52,655 bases of DNA from Zygnema cylindricum (Eukaryota > Streptophyta > Zygnematophyceae > Zygnematales > Zygnemataceae): contig JBBHKE010001095.1 of the NCBI GenBank assembly GCA_037447655.1, forward strand, positions 188,001 through 240,655, in the 5' to 3' direction. This document shows, in pieces, positions 10,589 through 21,067 of this stretch. Below the pieces are notes generated by a model. The model did no database searches. It saw only the letters and a program-made list of their open reading frames with translations, and was not told the DNA's origin. Position 1 is the first letter of the stretch, and every line of letters begins with the position of its first letter. Position numbers and translations under genes: made by a program.

Positions 10589-11577
10589 CCCTCTAGGGTA
10601 CCAATATTTAATGGAATTGGCTTCATATATTGGGAAAGTATGATGATAGGAGCTCTATGCGAAAAAAGGTTTTGGGGGATAGTGAGTGGACGATTTGGGC
10701 GTCCATCAAGTCTTCGAACCCCTCCAGGGTTTGGAGGAAGCAGATTCATAAAAAGAAAGCACATCCATCTTCAACGGAGGAGACAAAAGAAGGAGAGGTG
10801 GTGGACAAAGGAGTGGAGAAAGAGACGACCACACCAATAGCAACTGGTTCAGCATTCATGTCACCTATTCCGAGGAACGACGAGAATGATACTGATACCT
10901 TGGAATTCAACAATATGGCGGCAAAGCACTTTATCCTACGCCATCTTACTCAGGGACTTGCATGTCCTCATTTGCAGGTGGAAATGGCATCCCATCTGTG
11001 GATGGCTCTCATAGAGATGTACCGAAGTGGTACGATTCACCAACAACAGTTGGTTGATTAGAAAGTTAAGGAATATGTATACAAAGGGGGGAAGATGTTG
11101 GATTTTTGCAATGAGCTTGCTACACTCTTCATGGAGCTAGAGAGTGCGGGAAAAGATTTTATTGAAAAAGAAAAGGTTAACTGTTTACTGATGAAGTTAC
11201 CTGATGAGTTCAAGAACATAGTCAACCGTGTGCAGGACTTGTCGGACTCAAGGTGGATAAGGAACTCAGTGGTAGGGATGATCCTCCTTCGGGAGAATAC
11301 GATTGAGATCCGAAGGGGAGGAAAGAGTGAGCAAGCCTTAGCAGCTGCGACCGATTTGAGGAACAAGGATTCCCGAAGACGGGTCGAAAACTATGGGGGG
11401 AGGGAGCAGAAAAATCAGACCGACGAGTTCGGAATAAGGGCTCCAAAAGGTTTATGTCATTTTTGTAAGAAACCGGGGCACTATATGGCGGAGTGCACTA
11501 AGCTAACCAAGCTTCGGTTAAAGGAGGGGCACACCGGTGGAACCCCGAGAGGAAAGAAAAAGGCCCTTGTGACATAG
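10580..11577 (+). pseudogene. Ty1/copia gag, frameshifted
   Basis: Structural capsid/nucleocapsid protein of the element. Start chosen at MGPPSRVPIFNG, 5 nt after the LTR, matching the start of the minus-strand gag relic. The first about 55 codons are in one frame (IYWESMMIGALCEK, the usual copia gag N-terminus). A frameshift near 10740 moves the rest to another (NNMAAKHFILRHLTQGL, then MLDFCNELATLFMELE). TAG stops interrupt at 11059 and 11575. The CCHC zinc knuckle reads CHFCKKPGHYMAEC at about 11455-11496, all ligands intact. Full length would be about 330 residues, normal for copia gag. Confidence 0.88.
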
Positions 11578-14500
11578 GTGCATGAGGCAGAATCCGAGGA
11601 CGAGGACGATGAGCTCATATTGGATGAGGAGTTGGAGGCGAAAAACGTGGTCGAAATTCCACGAAGGCAGAAATGTGCTTACGGTGGATTGAAAGGTGAA
11701 GCAGGCTGGATTATATATTCAGGTGCCTCCATGCACATGTGTAAGGATAAGCACCTGTTCACTAAGATAAGAAAGATTCCCACCATAGAGATAGAGTACG
11801 GGGATGGGAGGATAGTCACTACTACTCTTGTAGGATTGGTTGATCTGAAAGTGCTAGTAGTAGGAAAGACATCTATAGTAACATTCTCCGATATATTGTT
11901 TATTCCGAAGCTGAACAAAAACCTCATCTCTAATCTGTATTAGATGATAAGGGTTTTTTCACTAACACTAGGGAAGGAGTCTTTACTGTTAGTTTTGAGG
12001 AGGAGGTCTATTTTATTGATGAGAAAGGTAGCCAAGGGATATTTAGACTGATATTAAGTAATGAAACAAAGAAACTTTATTATACTGGTGTTCATGATAT
12101 TATGACGTGGCATAAGAGGCTTGGGCATGTAAATCTAGATAAGTCAAGAGAGATGAAAAAGATGGGAGTGGTGGAAGGGATTCAGTTCAGTGAGAGTGAT
12201 AATATAAGTGATTGTAGTGGGTGTGCTCAAGTTAAAGCACACAGATTACCCTTTCCTAAAACAACAACCTATAAGGGAGAAAAAATTCTAGATCTAGTAC
12301 ACAAAGATATTTGGGGACCAGCTAAAGTGCCCTCACCGGGGGGGAAGAGATTTATAATGACTATCACTAATGATTGGTCTCGGTATTCCCGAGTGTATTT
12401 TTTGAAAAACAAGTCAGAAGCTCAGGATTGTTTTAGACAATATAAAGCATGGAGCGAAAAACTCCATGAAACTCTAATTAAGAGAGTAAGGAGTGACAAT
12501 GGTGGAGAGTATACTTCTAACCAGTTTGAGGACTTTCTAAGGGAAGATGGAGTCCAACACCAAAAGACATTCCCCGAAAAACCCGGAACAGAATGGGGTA
12601 GCTGAAAGGTTAAATAGAACACTAAGTGGTAGTGCTAGAAGTATGTTATCTGATAAAAAAAAAGAAAAAAGGTTTTTGGCAGAAGCAATGAACTGTGCTA
12701 ATTACCTCAAAAATAGAGTTCTTATTTCAGCTATAAAAGATCAAACACCTGATGAGAGATGGACAGGCCGGAAACCAGACATATCTCACTTAAAGGTTTT
12801 CGGCAGTCAAGTATTCAGTCTAGATACAGATCGGTCTAATTGGAAGCTAGATCCTAAAAGAAAACCGGGATACTTGTTAGGATATGATGAGGATGTTAAA
12901 GGACATAGAGTTTATGATCTAAAAAGGGAAGATATATTCTTAGTTAAGCATCTAGTAGTTATGGATGAAGGAAAGTTTGTAGATCCTTTCAAGTATACAA
13001 AGTCAGTAAAAATCAGATTTGAGTCAGAAAATTCTGATGACTTTGAGCTTTTTTACTATCCAGGTTTTAGAGAAGATGACATTCTTACAGGTACAAATCA
13101 GACCGAAAAAGACTCGGTTGCAGAAACTCTAGTGACAACTCTACCCGAAGCGGAAGACGTGGTGGAAATTGATTCGGAATAACCGGACATGGGAGAAGTC
13201 GAGATTGTTTGAAAGAATCCACGAGAACCATCTATACGGCCTCAGATTTTGAGGGGGGAAAGAGAAGTAGCAAAAGATTGCAAAAAAAACAGGTTAATAA
13301 CAAGGTAACAAAACTATCTCATCAAGATGAACCTCAGACTTATGAAGAGGCGATGACTTGTCTAGAAAGAAACCGGTGGAAGACAGCCATCAATGAACAG
13401 ATGGCCTCAATTATGGCAGCCGATACTTATGAGCTAGAGGATTGTCCACCTAACGGAAAACCAATCGGTTGTAAGTTGGTTTCAAATTAAAATTGCATCC
13501 GGATAAGATAGTTGAGCGTTATAAAGCCAGATTAGTGGCAAAAGGATTTACACACAAAGAAAAAATCGACTACGAGGAAACCTTTGCCTTTGTCGTTAGA
13601 TTTCCCTCCGTTCGCATGCTTCTCAGTCGGGCAGCAACAGAAGACATGGAGGTGCACCAGATGTACATCAAGACAGCCTTTTTGCACGAAGAATTGGAAG
13701 AGGATATCATCATGCGACAACCCGAAGGATTTGTGGAGGAAAGAGAGGAGAGTAAGGTTTCCCGGCTGATCAAATCCCTTTATGGTTTGGAATAGGCACC
13801 TCGACAATGGAATAAGAAGCTTGATGAGTTTCTTACCGGTCAGGGATATATCAGGATCAGCTTTGATCACTCAATCTATGTTTTTGAAGATGAGGAAGGT
13901 GTTATGTTTATTGCAATTTATGTTGATGATTTGCTTGTTTTAAGTAAATCAAAGGAAAAAAATAATGAATTGAAAACCGATCTTAAGAGGAGATTTGAAA
14001 TGAAGAATATGGGGGAGGCAAAATATATTTTGGGAATTCAAGTAGAAAGAGACCAAGAAAGAAAGATTATAAGATTAACTCAAAAGGAAGCAATAGGGAA
14101 CATGCTTGAAAAATTTCAGATGGATAAAGCTAATAGTTCTACAACTCCAATGGAGTAGAAGAAAGGGAAGTGAGGGGAGTGAGGAAGAAAGAGTCATGGT
14201 CTTAGACGAGAAATTATCTCCTGAAGAACAGAAGTTCATGCAAACTATTCCTTACAGGCAAGTAATGGGAAGTCTAATCTATTTTATGAATTATACCCGG
14301 CCGAATTTAGCTGCAGCTGTAGGAGTGTTGAGTAGAAGTCTAAATTCTCCCACTAAGAGGGATTGGGAGGCAGCTAAGAGAGTCCTTAGATATTTGATAG
14401 GAAATAGGGATCTACGGTTGCATTTGGGTGGGGAGAATACTGACATCACCACTTGGAGTGATGCCAGTTATGGTGATGCTCCAATGAGGAGATGTACTTC

Positions 14501-14914
14501 TGGATATGTATTATATTTGGGTGATGGGGCTTGCTGTTGGAGTAGCAAACAGCAAAAGGTTATTGCTCAGTCCACCATGGAGGCTGAGTATATGACCACT
14601 TGTTCTGCTGTAAAAGAATTGATGTGGGTCAAGTCTTTGCTTGGTGAGCTTGGTCACCTTAAGAGTGGTGTGCAAAATTTTTTTGTGATAATCAGGCAGC
14701 AATCGCTATTTCTGCCAATCCTAAACATCATTTTAAAGCCAAACACATGGACTTTAGACTCAGATTTGTTAGAGAGAAAGTAGAAAACAAAATAATCAGT
14801 CTAGAGTACCGACCAAATAGTAAGATGGTAGCAGATATGATGACCAAACCTGTGCCTTCCCCTAAGCTAATTTTCTATAGGGAGAAGTGTGGTCTGAAAT
14901 TAAAGAGTGACTAG
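11578..14914 (+). pseudogene. Ty1/copia pol: protease, integrase, RT, RNase H
   Basis: The protease has WIIYSGASMHMC, where the catalytic Asp of DSGAS has become Tyr. Pre-integrase has WHKRLGHVNLDK and CSGCAQ (HHCC zinc site). The integrase core has DIWGPAKVPSPGGKRFIMT and RSDNGGEYTSNQFEDF. The RT block has KARLVAKGFTHKE, MYIKTAFLHEELEE and an intact FIAIYVDDLLVL. RNase H includes DASYGDAPMRRCTSGY. Frame changes occur near 12000, 12590, 13190, 13490, 14158 and 14690. TAG stops include 11941, 13793 (Gln of the GLKQAPR motif) and 14156. Ends LKLKSD-stop just before the polypurine tract. Confidence 0.9.
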
Positions 14915-14927
14915 AAAATAAGGGGAG
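14915..14927 (+). other. polypurine tract of copia element
   Basis: AAAATAAGGGGAG lies directly before the 3' LTR's TGTAG. The same run precedes the LTR at 9508, and a close variant (AAAATATGGGGAG) precedes the one at 5636. This is the position and composition of the plus-strand primer in LTR elements. Confidence 0.8.
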
Positions 14928-15995
14928 TGTAGAAATTAATGGTTCGTTTTTAAGTATTTTCTAGGTCTAAATTGAAATATAGAAAGATACCGAGGCATTC
15001 TATCTCTAACTTCTCTCTCCCACTCTCAAACTTGTCGCAGTCAATGAGAAATTGGAGAGGAAGCTAGAGCCATGGTTACCTAAGCTCTCCAGAGGTTTAC
15101 GGGAAAAATATTAAGTTATTTAACGTTGAGAGTTTATTTACTAAAAGGGTATATGTTTCATCCAGGATTTGATCCAAGTACTTGCCAGACGTTGAAACAG
15201 CCGGTAGCGGGTCACCTTATCCGTTAAGTCTAGAACTAGTGATACATACTATATGGTTTGATATTTAATTAAACATTACCACGTAGGATAATTAATTTAA
15301 CTGAAACTGTTTACGCGATACATAGATCCAGGAATGTAAAAGTACGAATCAAGGTACGGACAAGAAAACATGTACCGCGCATTTGTTTCAATAGCGAAAC
15401 GAATACCGCGCAGTTATTTATTACAGCTACGATTAAATGTGCATTTAATCAGAAGGCCGGAATGAATGCCGAGATCACAGAAGAGGATTTTGGCGGTTTT
15501 TGGTCATCGCCAGATTGGATGACACGTGGCAAAATAACATTGGATCGCGGCATCTCCGAGGATTAAGGGAGCAAATCCGGATATACCAAGTGTTGACATT
15601 TAGGGCATGTCGTACAGTGTCCGTACAGAAAATACACCGGCAGTTGTACTTTTGTGTACGGAAGTGTAATATAATAGGCTCCGTACATCAATAGATAGAG
15701 TGTGTGAGAGAGATAGGACTTAGAAAAATTAGTAGATTGGACCCTCTCTCCCAGAGAGCTTCTGAACAAAAGGTCAACTTTGACCCTCCATAACTTACTG
15801 CTCAAGGGAGCAAATTCAGAGATTTTATTTGCTATCGACTTAGGGGTGTCTTGCCTTCACAAGGGTGAAGGTGGTCAGAGTTTTTGTCTGCCACGGTGGA
15901 AGTTGTTTTTGCTGAAACACAAAGGGGTCAGGGTTATCCTAGAGGCTTCTAGGAAGCTGTCCATTCTGAGGACTTATGGAGGTCTCAGAGTTTCA
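14928..15995 (+). repeat. LTR-A, 3' LTR (1068 bp)
   Basis: Starts TGTAGAAATT and ends CAGAGTTTCA. It is the same length as the left LTR at 9508. It ends exactly where minus-strand gypsy reverse transcriptase sequence begins, so the copia cluster interrupts the gypsy RT gene. The missing rest of the gypsy element is not in the window. Confidence 0.93.
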
Positions 15996-16790
15996 TCTGT
16001 ATGTGCTCCAAATGTTCCTCGAAGTCTTAAAGAAGATTATAACATCATCGATGTAGCACCGTGTACAGTCAATTCCTCGGAGCCCCTTGTCGATTGCACG
16101 TTGGAATTTGGCTGGTGCATTCTTTAGCCCGAATGACATATAAAGCCATTCATACAACCTGGACACTACCCAAAACGCTGTCCTTTCCCGGTGCTTTGGC
16201 TCCATGGCGATCTCGTGGAACCGATTCTTCATGTCTAACGTGGAATAAATGGTGGCCCCAGCCAGCGAGTCAAAAATCTCTTATGGGGTAGACATTGGGT
16301 ATCGATCGGGTACGGTTGTCGTGTTAAGCATCCGATATTCCCCACACATTTGAAAGTCTACCGTTTTCCCAGACGAGTCCTTCTTGGGTGGGAGAGCGGT
16401 TGGGGAAGCAAACCCATGGAGTCTAGTACTTTCTTGCACCAATCTTGCTTCCACCAGGGTTTCTACCTTTACCGTGATGAATTCTTTTTCCTTGAAGCCG
16501 ATCGGGTACTGTTTACCAAACAGTAGCTGTCTCGTCTGCTAAATTGATTCGAAAAGGGGTTCCTTTATAGATGTCAACGTCGATGTCTGACCAGGAGAAC
16601 ACCTGTTTGTTCTTCTCCAACAGGTTGGAGAGCTGGGCCTTTTGCTAGGGGTCCAACTGCTCCCCTAAGGTCCAATCCATCTTCTTGGGTTCAACCGCTG
16701 CCCATGCCTCCAGGGGTCTACCCGAGTGGGAGATATCGAATTCCAACCCTACCTGTGGGTCTACTACCCTTTTCGCGTCAGAATAATGCT
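15996..16790 (-). pseudogene. Ty3/gypsy reverse transcriptase, truncated
   Basis: Reverse transcriptase N-terminal two thirds. The lead-in LGEQLDP-stop-QKAQLSNLLEKN and KQVFSWSDIDVD is the usual gypsy pre-RT helix. It is followed, through several frame changes, by the FPNRSPTQE-like 'SPTALPPKKDSSGK' region. Then comes a clean block with LDMKNRFHEIAMEP, RTAFWVVSRLYEWLYMSFGL, KNAPAKFQRAIDKGL and the catalytic CYIDDVIIFF. These are the diagnostic F-G-L, NAPATFQ-like and YxDD gypsy motifs. It ends within a few codons after YIDD at the copia LTR, so thumb, RNase H and integrase are missing. Confidence 0.9.
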
Positions 16791-17004
16791 GCTAACAACT
16801 TCCGCTAAGCTGTCCTTTTCCGAGCCTCCGCTCCCCCCCACTGAAGAATCCCTTAATTTCGGTAAAATGCTGGGACTGGAAAATTTCGATGATAAAAATT
16901 GTTTTCTTGCCTCCTTCCCCCCCCTGAAGCTGCAAGTGGGCCTGCACCGCTAACAACTTTGGAGCTTGAAGGTAGCGATTCCTCGATTGCGAAGACTGTA
17001 GGCT

Positions 17005-17990
17005 AGAGAAGGCCAAAGAATGTTTTATCACCCACGTTATTGCATTTAGATCCATGCTTTGTCCGAGTAAGCTACACCGCTGGAGGTCTGAAATACCTGG
17101 TGTTGTCGTGCTGGGAGGTTGGAATCCCATGGCTTGTTCTCGTTCTTTCACCGTTGGCGTTCACTTCCGCTGTAAAATATCATTCCGGCTGCTCCCTTTT
17201 GATACGCATGGCTATTGGGGAAGGAAACCAATGTTGGTAGTGCTCGCTGTGGTGCTGCTGGTTGGTTGCACTGGAAGAACGGAGGACGATCAGCCTTAGT
17301 TACTGGAGTGGCCATCCGTCCTGGCCCTAAAATTTGTTGCAAGGTAATCTGAGGATCTGTTTGGTGGTTCTGTAAGAGCTGGTTCAGGACTGACAGAGGT
17401 ATCAAATTGGTCCAGTATGCCCGAACTCTGTGAGCCCTGGATCCCAGATGTGCCGCATCGTAAACAAGTGGAGCTCCTAGATTCTGCTTGACTTTATTCC
17501 ACTTATTTGCGACTTGTTTTCTCTTATCATCTCCCGGGTGGACATTCTCCAAAACCCACCCCACTGGTGTGTCTTGAGACTGCTGCAGCTAGGAAATTAA
17601 TTTGATCATTTGGAAGAAGGTTCGACTTCTGCTGTCCTGATGTCCCTTGCCTTTCCATGCTAGAGAGTATCCTTAACATGGCTATCCTGCAATCACCAAA
17701 TCTACTCACTCCAGCATAGCAAGATGAGGCTTCACGATATTGTCTATATTTTGTGGGACACTCTGGTGAAATCTGCAGATGGCGGATACTAGAAGTTATT
17801 GGGGATACAGTTGGTGGAGTTGTGTTAGTCGGTGTTCACTGACGGCCCGAGCTTCCAGTGAAATTTCCACGGCCTGATATGACAGTACTTTATATCTAGT
17901 TTTTTAAAACAGCTTCTAGGTCTAAGCTAATTCCAGAAAATAATGATAATATCCAGAGTCCTGAATCAGGGATTGATAATGACACCACTT
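17005..17990 (-). pseudogene. cytosine-C5 DNA methyltransferase domain carried by the gypsy element
   Basis: About 330 residues that would transfer methyl from AdoMet to cytosine C5. Motifs appear in the canonical I-to-X order. Motif I: ILSLFSGIS-LEAVLKN (AdoMet loop). Motif II region: VEISLEARAVSEHRL. Motif IV: VDLVIAG-stop-PC-stop-GYSLA (the PCQ nucleophile loop; Cys present, Gln now a stop), then KGKGHQDSRS. Motif VI: GWVLENV. Motif VIII: GSRAHRVRAYWTNL (RxR). Motif X: EREQAMGF-T-LLGQSMDLNA. The order is not the rearranged DRM order, so the domain is DNMT3/bacterial-like in layout. It lies between protease and RT on the same strand. At least six stops and two frameshifts (near 17900 and 17150) make this copy inactive. 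Most stops sit where Trp or Gln is expected. Confidence 0.87.
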
Positions 17991-18236
17991 GTCGATTGTA
18001 TTTTTGATTTTCGGGCGGAACTTCCGGATATTCAACCCGAGGTTCTTCTTCCTTGGCAAAAACAGCTGTCAAGGATTGGTCCACTTCTCGCCGAAGTGTG
18101 GTTATCTGTAATAATCTGTTCAGGTATCCCTTTTCCCACCACTTGGAAATAGGGAATTCCTATATCACGTTTGCGATATTGGTGGCGCTTGCGAGAAGTT
18201 CTGGTGTGTGGGTGGCATAGACAGGATAACATCCGG

Positions 18237-18690
18237 CTACAGGAGCATGGTTTTCCCCCTATTCCATAGATTCAGGGGAACCACCACCCTGACCCCTTCC
18301 GGATCCTCAGGATCCCGAACAGTAAACTCCTCCTTCCACACACTTAATCCCATATTCACCATTGTCCAGATGGCCATTCCCAATAAAATTTCAAACTGCT
18401 TACCTTCCACCACCAAGAAGGGAAGTTGAATTCGGATTTTTTGACCTGCGTCATCGAAGAACTCGATTAACATAGCTTTGATGATTCCGTGTACCGGCTG
18501 GCTCGCGCTGTTAACAGTACTTAGGCAGATGTCACTGGGGCAGATTTCCGGTCGGAGTTCTTCAGGCATTTGCTGCAGAGCCAATGTGGTGATTAGATTT
18601 GGGAGTGCTCTTGTATCGCCAACTGCGTCTTGATACCCGCCGTATCCGTTGAGTTTGAAATTCCCCGTCCGGTTGACGATTAGCGCCTCA
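18237..18690 (-). pseudogene. gypsy aspartic protease-like region
   Basis: Lies between the charged gag linker and the methyltransferase. Visible features are LIVNRTGNFKLNGYGGYQD, where the protease DTG/DSG is expected but the first residue is Asn-Arg-Thr-Gly-like, then VGDTRALPNLITT, the hydrophobic LPFLVVEGKQFEILLGMAIW (the ILG flap-end motif), and a conserved-looking C-terminal strand. Assignment rests on position plus the ILLG block; the catalytic site is degraded. Sequence continues with stops towards 18000. Confidence 0.6.
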
Positions 18691-18753
18691 GATTAACATT
18701 TTGTAGTCCTTATCTATCATAGGGGTCTTTGGGTGTGCTGACCAAAAAACGGA

Positions 18754-20494
18754 TCAGGCCTGATCGGCCCGCTGTTTCTCCCCTCCTGAATGAATTTCCT
18801 CTCCGAGGGCCTGGATGAGAACTTCCTCCGGCAAGTTATGGGAAGAGGTCAGTGTTTTCACGTGGGTGAGGGCGTAAGGCATTAGATGCCTTACTAACAT
18901 CACTGCTGGTTTGGAGGAAGGAGGTTGAATATTTGGCGACGAAATGGGGGAATCTTTTGGTTCCTCTGGTTTTTTTTCCTTCTCTCCCCCCCCTTGCTTC
19001 CTCACTTTCCTGATCGGATTCTGGCGCTGGCGGCGTTTCTGGTGTGTTATCTGAAACTCTGAGTCCTCCATAAGTCCTCAGAGTGGACAGCTTCCAAGAA
19101 GCCTCTAGGATAATCCTGACCCCTTTGTGTTTCAGCAAAAACAATTGCCACCCTGGCAGACAAAAACTCTGACAACCTGCACCCCTCTGAAAGCAAGACT
19201 CCCCTGAGTCGATATCAAAAAGAATCTCTGAATTTGCTCCCCGGGGCAGTAAGTTATGGAGGGTCAAAGTTGACATTTTGTACAGAAGCTCTCTGGGAGA
19301 GAGGATATTATCTCCTAATTTTTCTAAGTCCTATCTCTCTCACATACTCTATCTACGGATGTACGGAACCAATCAGATTTCTCCTCCGTACATAAAAATA
19401 CATTCGCCGGTGTACTTTATGTACGGAAATTGTACAACATGGCCTTAATGTCGACACATGTCATATCTGGATTCGGTGCCGTAATCTCCGGAGATACCAC
19501 GATCCAATAAAATTTCGCCACGTGTCATCCGATGTGGCGATGCCCACAAACTGCCGAATTCTTCTTCCGAGATCTCGTCGCTAATTCTGGCCGTCCGATT
19601 AAATTCACATTTGATCGTAACCGTAATAAATACATGCGCGGTATTTGTTTCGCTTACGAAATCAATGCGCGGTATTGATTTCTTATCCGTACCGCATTTC
19701 GTACTTTTGCACTACCAGATCTATGTATCTCGTTAACAATTATAGTTAAATGATTTATCGTACTAATTAATGTTTAATTAATTATCGTACTATATAACAC
19801 GTAATACTACTTCTAGATTTAACGGCTAAGGCTACCGGCTATCTATGTCTGTCCGCCGGCAGGTACTAGGATCAAATCTTGTGGCCGACACATACCTTTA
19901 AGTAAATAATCCCCTAACTAATATAAATTTCCCGTAAACCTCAGGATAGCCTAGGTACCCATGGCTCTAGCTTCCTCTCCAATTTCTCAGTGACTGCGAC
20001 AAGTTTGAGAGTTTGGAGAGAGAAGTTAGAGGTAGACTGCCTCGGCTTCTTTATTTCTATTCAGACCTAGAAAATACTTTAAAACCATTAATTTCTACAT
20101 TATCCTCAAGGCGCTCCGCCCAATATTTTTCGAACCGGTCTTGGTTGTCCTGTTTTTCTTCCTCCTTTGCTTGTTCCTCCATCTCCCTTGTTTTAGTTGT
20201 CCTGTAATTTTCGAATCCAGGAGGCAGTTTCTTCGCGGCTAGTGGAGGCGGGTTTGTGGATTTGATCCCGAGACCTATTTTGTCGTTCAGAATGACGACC
20301 TTGGGGGTAAAGGACAAAGGTCCAGTAGCGTTCCTGTTGTGGTCCCCTGGAGCGAGCTTTTGCCTATCTCTTCTCTGCATCGAGTTTGAGTTACGAAGCT
20401 GCCTGCGATTGTCCCCCACACCGACATTCCAGGCTTCACAACGGAAGGTTTGTGCATGATGTGCTTTAGAAGGTTCCATGTCCCACCCCATCAC
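18754..20494 (-). pseudogene. gypsy gag-pol charged linker, split by a solo LTR
   Basis: A Glu/Lys-rich segment. The right part (20105-20494) ends ...FEKYWAERLED. After removing the 1048-bp solo LTR and one TTATC copy, the frame continues as NTPETPPAPESDQE and then KSRGT-like basic sequence down to 18754. The frame match across the insertion shows the LTR landed in coding sequence. No known domain is seen; it probably links nucleocapsid and protease. Confidence 0.7.
19052..20099 (-). repeat. solo LTR-A with perfect target-site duplication TTATC
   Basis: Reverse complement runs TGTAGAAATTAATGG to GAGTTTCA, 1048 bp. Flanks at 19047-19051 and 20100-20104 are both TTATC. No internal sequence remains, so the element was reduced by LTR-LTR recombination after inserting in the gypsy gag-pol. 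The antisense tRNA-like hairpin is present near 19843-19890. Confidence 0.93.
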
Positions 20495-20557
20495 CTCGTC
20501 ATCGTCTTCGCCCGCCGCGGTGTCCTGTTCAAGCTCCGCCAGCTTCTGTAATAACTT

Positions 20558-20992
20558 CTATTTTCTTCGGTTTAGTTTCTGGGCGGCCGTCACAGTAGGA
20601 GTCCTGGAGGGTGATCCTAATCTCAGGGTTGCCAATTTTGCAGCCATGGCGGCCATTTGCTGGCTCTGTTGTTGGATTATAATCTCAAAGGTTATTCGTG
20701 CTTGACATGTTGGCTGTCGTTTCAGGCTTTCCGGGGTGCGGCGTCCCCAAGGGTAAAGAAGCTGCAGCGGGAGAGGATTCACCGCAGTTTCACCTTCTCC
20801 AGTAAATAGTGCATATTGCATCATCTCTTTCCGGACCCCATTCTTTCGGAAACACTGCCCTTCCTTGTGACCCATGAAACCGCAAGCCTCACACTTGGAG
20901 CCCTCAGTAGTATATTTGCCCCTCAATTCATTGGAGATTTGCGCGTCATCGAATTTTGGAAGTTTTATCTGTCGCACTTGGGCTTGCGACAT
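20558..20992 (-). pseudogene. gypsy nucleocapsid with CCHC zinc knuckle
   Basis: Contains CEACGFMGHKEGQC (C-x2-C-x4-H-x4-C), the retroviral zinc knuckle that binds element RNA, followed by a Gln/Met/Ala-rich stretch (QQQSQQMAAMAAKLATL) that may form a short coiled coil. It lies between the capsid-like region and the linker, as expected for gag. Frame breaks on both sides. Confidence 0.75.
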
Positions 20993-21067
20993 TTTTGCAG
21001 TCTCAAATCGTGGAGTCGGACGGTAATAGTCTTTGTTAACCGGAGTTTTGTCGTCCGTCCATCTTCC

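Larger units (their letters stand above)
9508..15995 (+). mobile_element. Ty1/copia LTR retrotransposon, structurally complete, coding-dead
   Basis: Two 1068-bp LTRs (about 99% identical), a primer-binding-like site, gag, protease, integrase, RT, RNase H and a polypurine tract, in copia order. Integrase before RT distinguishes it from gypsy. No matching 5-bp target duplication (GGGAG against TCTGT), because the left LTR is shared with another element. The coding region has at least six frameshifts and several stops despite nearly identical LTRs. Confidence 0.9.

Noticed and set aside
10580-14914. Reassigned stop codons (TAG/TAA read as Gln)
   Set aside because: Some stops replace Gln, but others replace Trp, Glu, Leu or Ser and involve TAG, TAA and TGA. 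CAA/CAG are used normally, and engB ends in TGA without internal stops. Ordinary decay fits better.
16726-17299. Plus-strand open frames across the methyltransferase region
   Set aside because: They are antisense shadows; methyltransferase and RT motifs are only on the minus strand.
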